Positions 8,601-10,611 of a stretch of DNA of 10,611 bases are shown here, piece after piece. Source of the DNA: VBDM01 sp035280025. GTDB lineage: Bacteria; Pseudomonadota; Gammaproteobacteria; Burkholderiales; SG8-39. The stretch covers positions 1-10,611 of the forward strand of contig DATEGT010000057.1 in the NCBI GenBank assembly GCA_035280025.1, given 5' to 3'. The position numbers and the translations under genes are program-made. Below the pieces are notes generated by a model that was not told where the DNA came from, did not search any database, and worked only from the letters and a program-made list of their open reading frames with translations. The first letter of the stretch is position 1. Each line of letters begins with the position of its first letter.

Positions 8601-9517
8601 CTTTCCACGACCTCTTCGCGCTTGAGCTTGGCGAGCAGCGCGGCGCCGAACCACAGCACCACGATCGAGAGGAATCCTCCGGCCGCGACGTAGATCCGGC
8701 GCTCGTCGCGGTGCTCGGCCAGCACGGTGTCGACCGACTGGCCGATCACCGAGTAGAAAGGGTAGCCGCCCACCCGCTCGAAGCTGAAGATGCGCTCGAC
8801 GCCGTCCAGCCCCCCTTCGCGGACTTCGCTCGCGCCCTGCGGAAGGGGCGGCAGCTTGCTGCCGGGAAGGCGGCCGCGCAGGTCGGGCCAGCTCAGGAGC
8901 AGCGTGTCGTCCAGCCGCCGCAGGCCCACGAGGCCCCTCGGCCCGAGCCGCAGGCCCTCGTACACTCGGGTCAGGCTGTCGACCGCGACCGAGAGCACGA
9001 GCACGCCGGAGAATCCACCCCGCGCGTCGAGGATCGGCCTTGAGAAAGGGATCAGCACGGTGCCGGTCAGCTCGTCCTTCGCGGGATCGCCGATGCGCAG
9101 CTCGTCCGCCGGATTGCTCCGGTGATACACGAAGTAGTCCTGCTTCCCGTGATAGTCGCTCACCTGGGCGAGGCTCGTGTAGGCGAGACGGCCCCGGGCG
9201 TCGATCACCGCGATGCGCACCGGGAAAGTGTCCTTGCGGAGATCCTTCTCGAGCGTCACGGTCGCGGCGAGGCTGCGCGGATCCCTGAGCCAGCGCGCCC
9301 GCAGGCGCCGCAGCAGCAGATCGGTGTCCTCGACGTAGGTGGAGAAATGGCCCGCCACCACCCCGGCGATGTTCTCTCCCTGCTGGATGGCGACGCCCAG
9401 CGCCTGCTCGCGCTCCTTCGCGAGCTGGTAGACCACGGCCGCCCAAATGAGGACCACGATGAAGCCGACTGCCGCCATCAGCTGGAGGCGCAGCTTGCGG
9501 ATGGGTATCGAACTCAT
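5624..9517 (-). CDS. Membrane-anchored sensor with PAS-GAF-PAS-PAS-GGDEF-EAL; cyclic di-GMP turnover
   Basis: This 1297-residue inner-membrane signalling enzyme is predicted to make and/or degrade cyclic di-GMP. Membrane helices at about 12-31 and 275-296 flank a periplasmic sensor (about 32-274) resembling a Cache domain. With no HAMP visible, a linker helix leads to PAS1 (about 311-428), GAF (about 434-594), PAS2 (603-720) and PAS3 (723-842). GGDEF (848-1015) has an intact GGDEF at 932-936 and an RxxD inhibitory site (R923, D926) at the standard five-residue spacing before it. EAL (about 1025-1280) keeps E1060-A-L, R1064, N1119, E1151, DDFGTG (D1181, D1182), K1202, E1238 and Q1258, so phosphodiesterase activity is expected. 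Which activity dominates cannot be read from sequence. The ATG at 9517 is the first start after an in-frame TAA; only a distant AAGGGG (17-base gap) precedes it. A candidate promoter lies upstream, and the epimerase gene follows after 11 bases. Confidence 0.95.
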   Translation of the reverse strand: MSSIPIRKLRLQLMAAVGFIVVLIWAAVVYQLAKEREQALGVAIQQGENIAGVVAGHFSTYVEDTDLLLRRLRARWLRDPRSLAATVTLEKDLRKDTFPVRIAVIDARGRLAYTSLAQVSDYHGKQDYFVYHRSNPADELRIGDPAKDELTGTVLIPFSRPILDARGGFSGVLVLSVAVDSLTRVYEGLRLGPRGLVGLRRLDDTLLLSWPDLRGRLPGSKLPPLPQGASEVREGGLDGVERIFSFERVGGYPFYSVIGQSVDTVLAEHRDERRIYVAAGGFLSIVVLWFGAALLAKLKREEVVESALGRSEARFRGLTGLASDMYWEQDTEYRFISASGGGPSWMAMRRGEAIGKRRWDFEYTNMSEADWADHRAVLDARKPFQDLELCRLDESGRKVWVSVSGEPVFDESGAFTGYRGIGKDITARKRDETLLKLEHAVARALADARSASEGLKAVMRPICETEDWDCARFFRWDEAEGVLHFHEFWSKPGERMDGFIARSRELTYTPGRGLVGWTFKLREPQWSADTDTDPRVERRGFGAAAGMHGAFFFPVAFQGKPLGVMAFNSREVREPDARLLQAVRVIGNTLGQFLSRQEGEDELRRFRAAMNASEDMIWLIDPVRMSVIDLNDTACRKLGYTREELLARTPQEIIGVPREELAAVYRNLIAGGEGDTVDGWYQHKDGHSFPVEAFRRAIQSHGNYLIIAVVRDVTERRRTEEDLRRFRVAMDNSADMIVLIDRASMRFVDVNETACRLLGYTREELLKMGPQDVLPVPREELERDYDALIARPAGEVDMVPSGMKSQYTCKDGTKLPFESTRHVLRSGNTHIIAAISRDIRARLAIEEKVAYLAQFDALTGLPNRNLFQDRLVQAMALARRNDWPMAVLFIDLDRFKLVNDTQGHSAGDKLLKLAAERLRGCIRGSDTVGRLGGDEFAAILSELSIPSDAGLVAQKIIDVLRQPFDLDGKETYVSASIGITLYPADSDSAEALIMSADAAMYRAKEQGRNNYQYFTRDMNQRALHRVQMEASLRRALERGEFRLVFQPKAHLATGKICGFEALLRWQRPEKGLVPPAEFIPVLEDTGLIVPVGEWVLRSACAQIRAWQTEGLKVPPVSVNLSARQFEQKNLSDAVHKVLGEMGVDPELIEFEITESLLMHDPEGAARTLARLKESGVKLSMDDFGTGYSSLGYLKRFPIDTLKIDRSFVHDISTDANGATLTRAIIHLAQNLRLKVVAEGVETVDQLSFLKVNGCDEMQGYLFATPTGAEECGKMLRDGRKLALPRNGRKGGAQLRRA
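6992..7711 (-). repeat. Tandem duplicated PAS domains within the GGDEF-EAL gene
   Basis: PAS2 (residues 603-720, positions 7711-7358) and PAS3 (residues 723-842, positions 7351-6992) align with a constant 120-residue offset over their first halves. Between residues 603-661 and 723-781 I count 38 identities in 59 without gaps, including LRRFR, DMI-LID, TACR-LGYTREELL and VPREEL. The second halves diverge. This indicates an internal domain duplication followed by divergence. Confidence 0.8.
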
Positions 9518-9553
9518 CGGAGCGGCGGGCGGATCCCCTTGAGGAACGCGTCC

Positions 9554-9582
9554 ACGTTATGCCTCGCGGGGGAGGCCGTCAA
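9554..9582 (-). promoter_or_regulatory. Candidate sigma-70 promoter of the GGDEF-EAL gene
   Basis: On the minus strand, TTGACG (9582-9577) matches five of six -35 consensus bases. After exactly 17 bases comes TAACGT (9559-9554), which keeps the T, A and final T of the -10 consensus. Transcription would begin near 9547, giving a leader of about 30 bases before the ATG at 9517. An inverted repeat (GCCTC at 9561-9565, GAGGC at 9572-9576) fills most of the spacer and could be an operator or chance. The -10 match is only three of six, so this is a prediction. Confidence 0.4.
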
Positions 9583-9614
9583 CCGAATAGGTCCTGCCCT
9601 CGCGCAGCGGCGCG

Positions 9615-9630
9615 CGGGGAGAGATCCCCG
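9615..9630 (-). terminator. Hairpin downstream of the Bug-family gene
   Basis: A perfect six-base-pair stem, CGGGGA with TCCCCG, encloses a four-base loop. It starts 22 bases past the Bug stop codon on the minus strand. There is no T-tract after it, so it is at best a non-canonical terminator separating the Bug gene from the GGDEF-EAL gene. It lies upstream of the candidate promoter, which is the order expected for two independent transcripts. Confidence 0.35.
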
Positions 9631-9651
9631 AGGTGCGGCCTTCGAAAATCG

Positions 9652-10611
9652 CTACTCCGCCTTCGCCCCCGACGCGATCACCACCTTCGCCCATTTCGCC
9701 GTCTCGGCGGCGATGACCTTGCCGAAATCCTCCGGCGAGCCCGCGATCGGCTTGCCGCCGAGCTCGGTGAAGCGCTTGAGCATCCCGGGGTCGGAGAACG
9801 CGGCGTTCACCGCCGCGTTGATTCTCTCGATCGCCTCGCGCGGCGAGCCCTTGGGCATGCCCAGCCCGAACCACGCCGTGGCCTCGTAGCCGGGCACGGT
9901 CTCGGCCACCGTCGGCACGTCAGGCAGCTGCGGCGAGCGCTCGGCCGAGGTCACCCCGAGCGCGCGCAGCTTGCCGCCCTTGATGTGCCCGATCGACGCC
10001 GGCAGGTTGTCGAACATCACGTGCACGACGCCGGGAATGAGGTCGACGAACGCCGGCCCCGAGCCCTTGTACGGAACGTGCAGCATGTTGCAGCCGGTCA
10101 TGGTCTTGAACAGCTCGCCCGAGAGATGCACCGAGGTGCCGCTGCCCGAAGAGGCCATGTTGATCTTGCCGGGATTGGCCTTGCAGTAGGCGATGAACTC
10201 GGCGACCGTCTTCGCGGGGAACGATACCGTCACCTCCATCACGTTCGGCACGCGGATCAGGCCCGCGACCGGAGCGATGTCGCGGATGAAATTGAACGGC
10301 AGGTTCCTGTAGAGCGTCGCGTTGATGCCGTTCGCGGGATTGACGAGGAACATCGTGTATCCGTCTGGCGCCGACTTGACGGCGAACTCCACGCCGATGT
10401 TGTTCCCTCCGCCGGGCTTGTTCTCGACCACGAACGGCTGTCCCAGCTTCTCCTGCAGCCACCCCGAGATGAGGCGCGCGAGCAGGTCGGTGCTGCCCCC
10501 GGGCGGGTACGAGACGATCGTCTTGACCGGGTGGACCGGGTACTCGGCGGCGGCGATGCCGCTCATGACGAGCAGCAGCGCGAACGCGGCGAAACGGGCG
10601 GTGCGGTGCAT
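9652..10611 (-). CDS. Bug/TctC-family tripartite tricarboxylate transporter substrate-binding protein
   Basis: This is a periplasmic solute-binding protein of 319 residues, the usual length for the family. The ATG is the last three bases of the window, so its ribosome binding site is not visible and a start further upstream cannot be excluded. Residues 1-22 form a classical signal peptide (basic MHRTAR, hydrophobic core, AAA before the cleavage point). Family landmarks follow in order: YPPGGSTDLLAR (35-46), VVENKPGGGNNIG (61-73), PDGYTM (82-87), HVPYKGSGPA (178-187), FDNLP (200-204) and RALGVTSAERSPQLPDVPT (216-234). Known family members bind carboxylates and related small acids, either for TctAB permeases or as sensory partners. 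No permease genes lie in the window to its left, so the partner and ligand are unknown. A hairpin and a 134-base gap separate it from the GGDEF-EAL gene. Confidence 0.95.
   Translation of the reverse strand: MHRTARFAAFALLLVMSGIAAAEYPVHPVKTIVSYPPGGSTDLLARLISGWLQEKLGQPFVVENKPGGGNNIGVEFAVKSAPDGYTMFLVNPANGINATLYRNLPFNFIRDIAPVAGLIRVPNVMEVTVSFPAKTVAEFIAYCKANPGKINMASSGSGTSVHLSGELFKTMTGCNMLHVPYKGSGPAFVDLIPGVVHVMFDNLPASIGHIKGGKLRALGVTSAERSPQLPDVPTVAETVPGYEATAWFGLGMPKGSPREAIERINAAVNAAFSDPGMLKRFTELGGKPIAGSPEDFGKVIAAETAKWAKVVIASGAKAE

Noticed and set aside
5840..9043. Plus-strand open frame of 1067 codons antisense to the GGDEF-EAL gene
   Set aside because: The length is striking, but the product is His/Arg/Ala/Leu-rich without domains, and the opposite strand has intact catalytic motifs throughout.

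Overview
The window is a GC-rich bacterial segment with strong G/C preference at third codon positions. It carries a Bug/TctC-type solute-binding protein, a lipoprotein built from fibronectin type III (FN3) repeats, and a multi-sensor GGDEF-EAL protein. This fits a betaproteobacterium of the Burkholderiales or a close relative, because Bug proteins are strongly expanded there. That placement is an inference; the window has no rRNA or other phylogenetic marker.

Layout from left to right: (1) positions 3-644, plus strand, the 3' part of a gene for a Met/Gln-rich, Ala-rich protein of unknown function, open at the left edge; (2) 658-4680, minus strand, a 1340-residue predicted lipoprotein with seven near-identical FN3 repeats, one bacterial Ig-like domain and a C-terminal beta-propeller resembling quinoprotein repeats; (3) 4681-4868, an intergenic stretch with two adjacent hairpins beyond the next gene's stop and a good ribosome binding site for the lipoprotein; (4) 4869-5612, minus strand, an NAD(P)-dependent epimerase/dehydratase-like short-chain dehydrogenase; (5) 5624-9517, minus strand, a 1297-residue membrane-anchored cyclic di-GMP enzyme (sensor, PAS, GAF, PAS, PAS, GGDEF, EAL); (6) 9518-9651, an intergenic stretch with a candidate sigma-70 promoter and a hairpin; (7) 9652-10611, minus strand, a Bug-family periplasmic binding protein whose start codon is the last base triplet of the window.

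The four minus-strand genes all read right to left. The GGDEF-EAL gene and the epimerase gene are 11 bases apart and are probably co-transcribed. The Bug gene and the lipoprotein gene are set off by gaps of 134 and 188 bases and may be separate units. Genes 1 and 2 converge with 13 bases between their stop codons. A possible theme is a cyclic di-GMP signalling enzyme beside a large surface-type lipoprotein, but the sequence does not prove a functional link. I saw no mobile element, CRISPR array, RNA gene or clearly new multi-gene system. The most notable items are the highly homogenised FN3 array with a CX4C pair in every unit, the internally duplicated PAS domains, the dyad inside the candidate promoter spacer, and the unclassified Met-rich protein.
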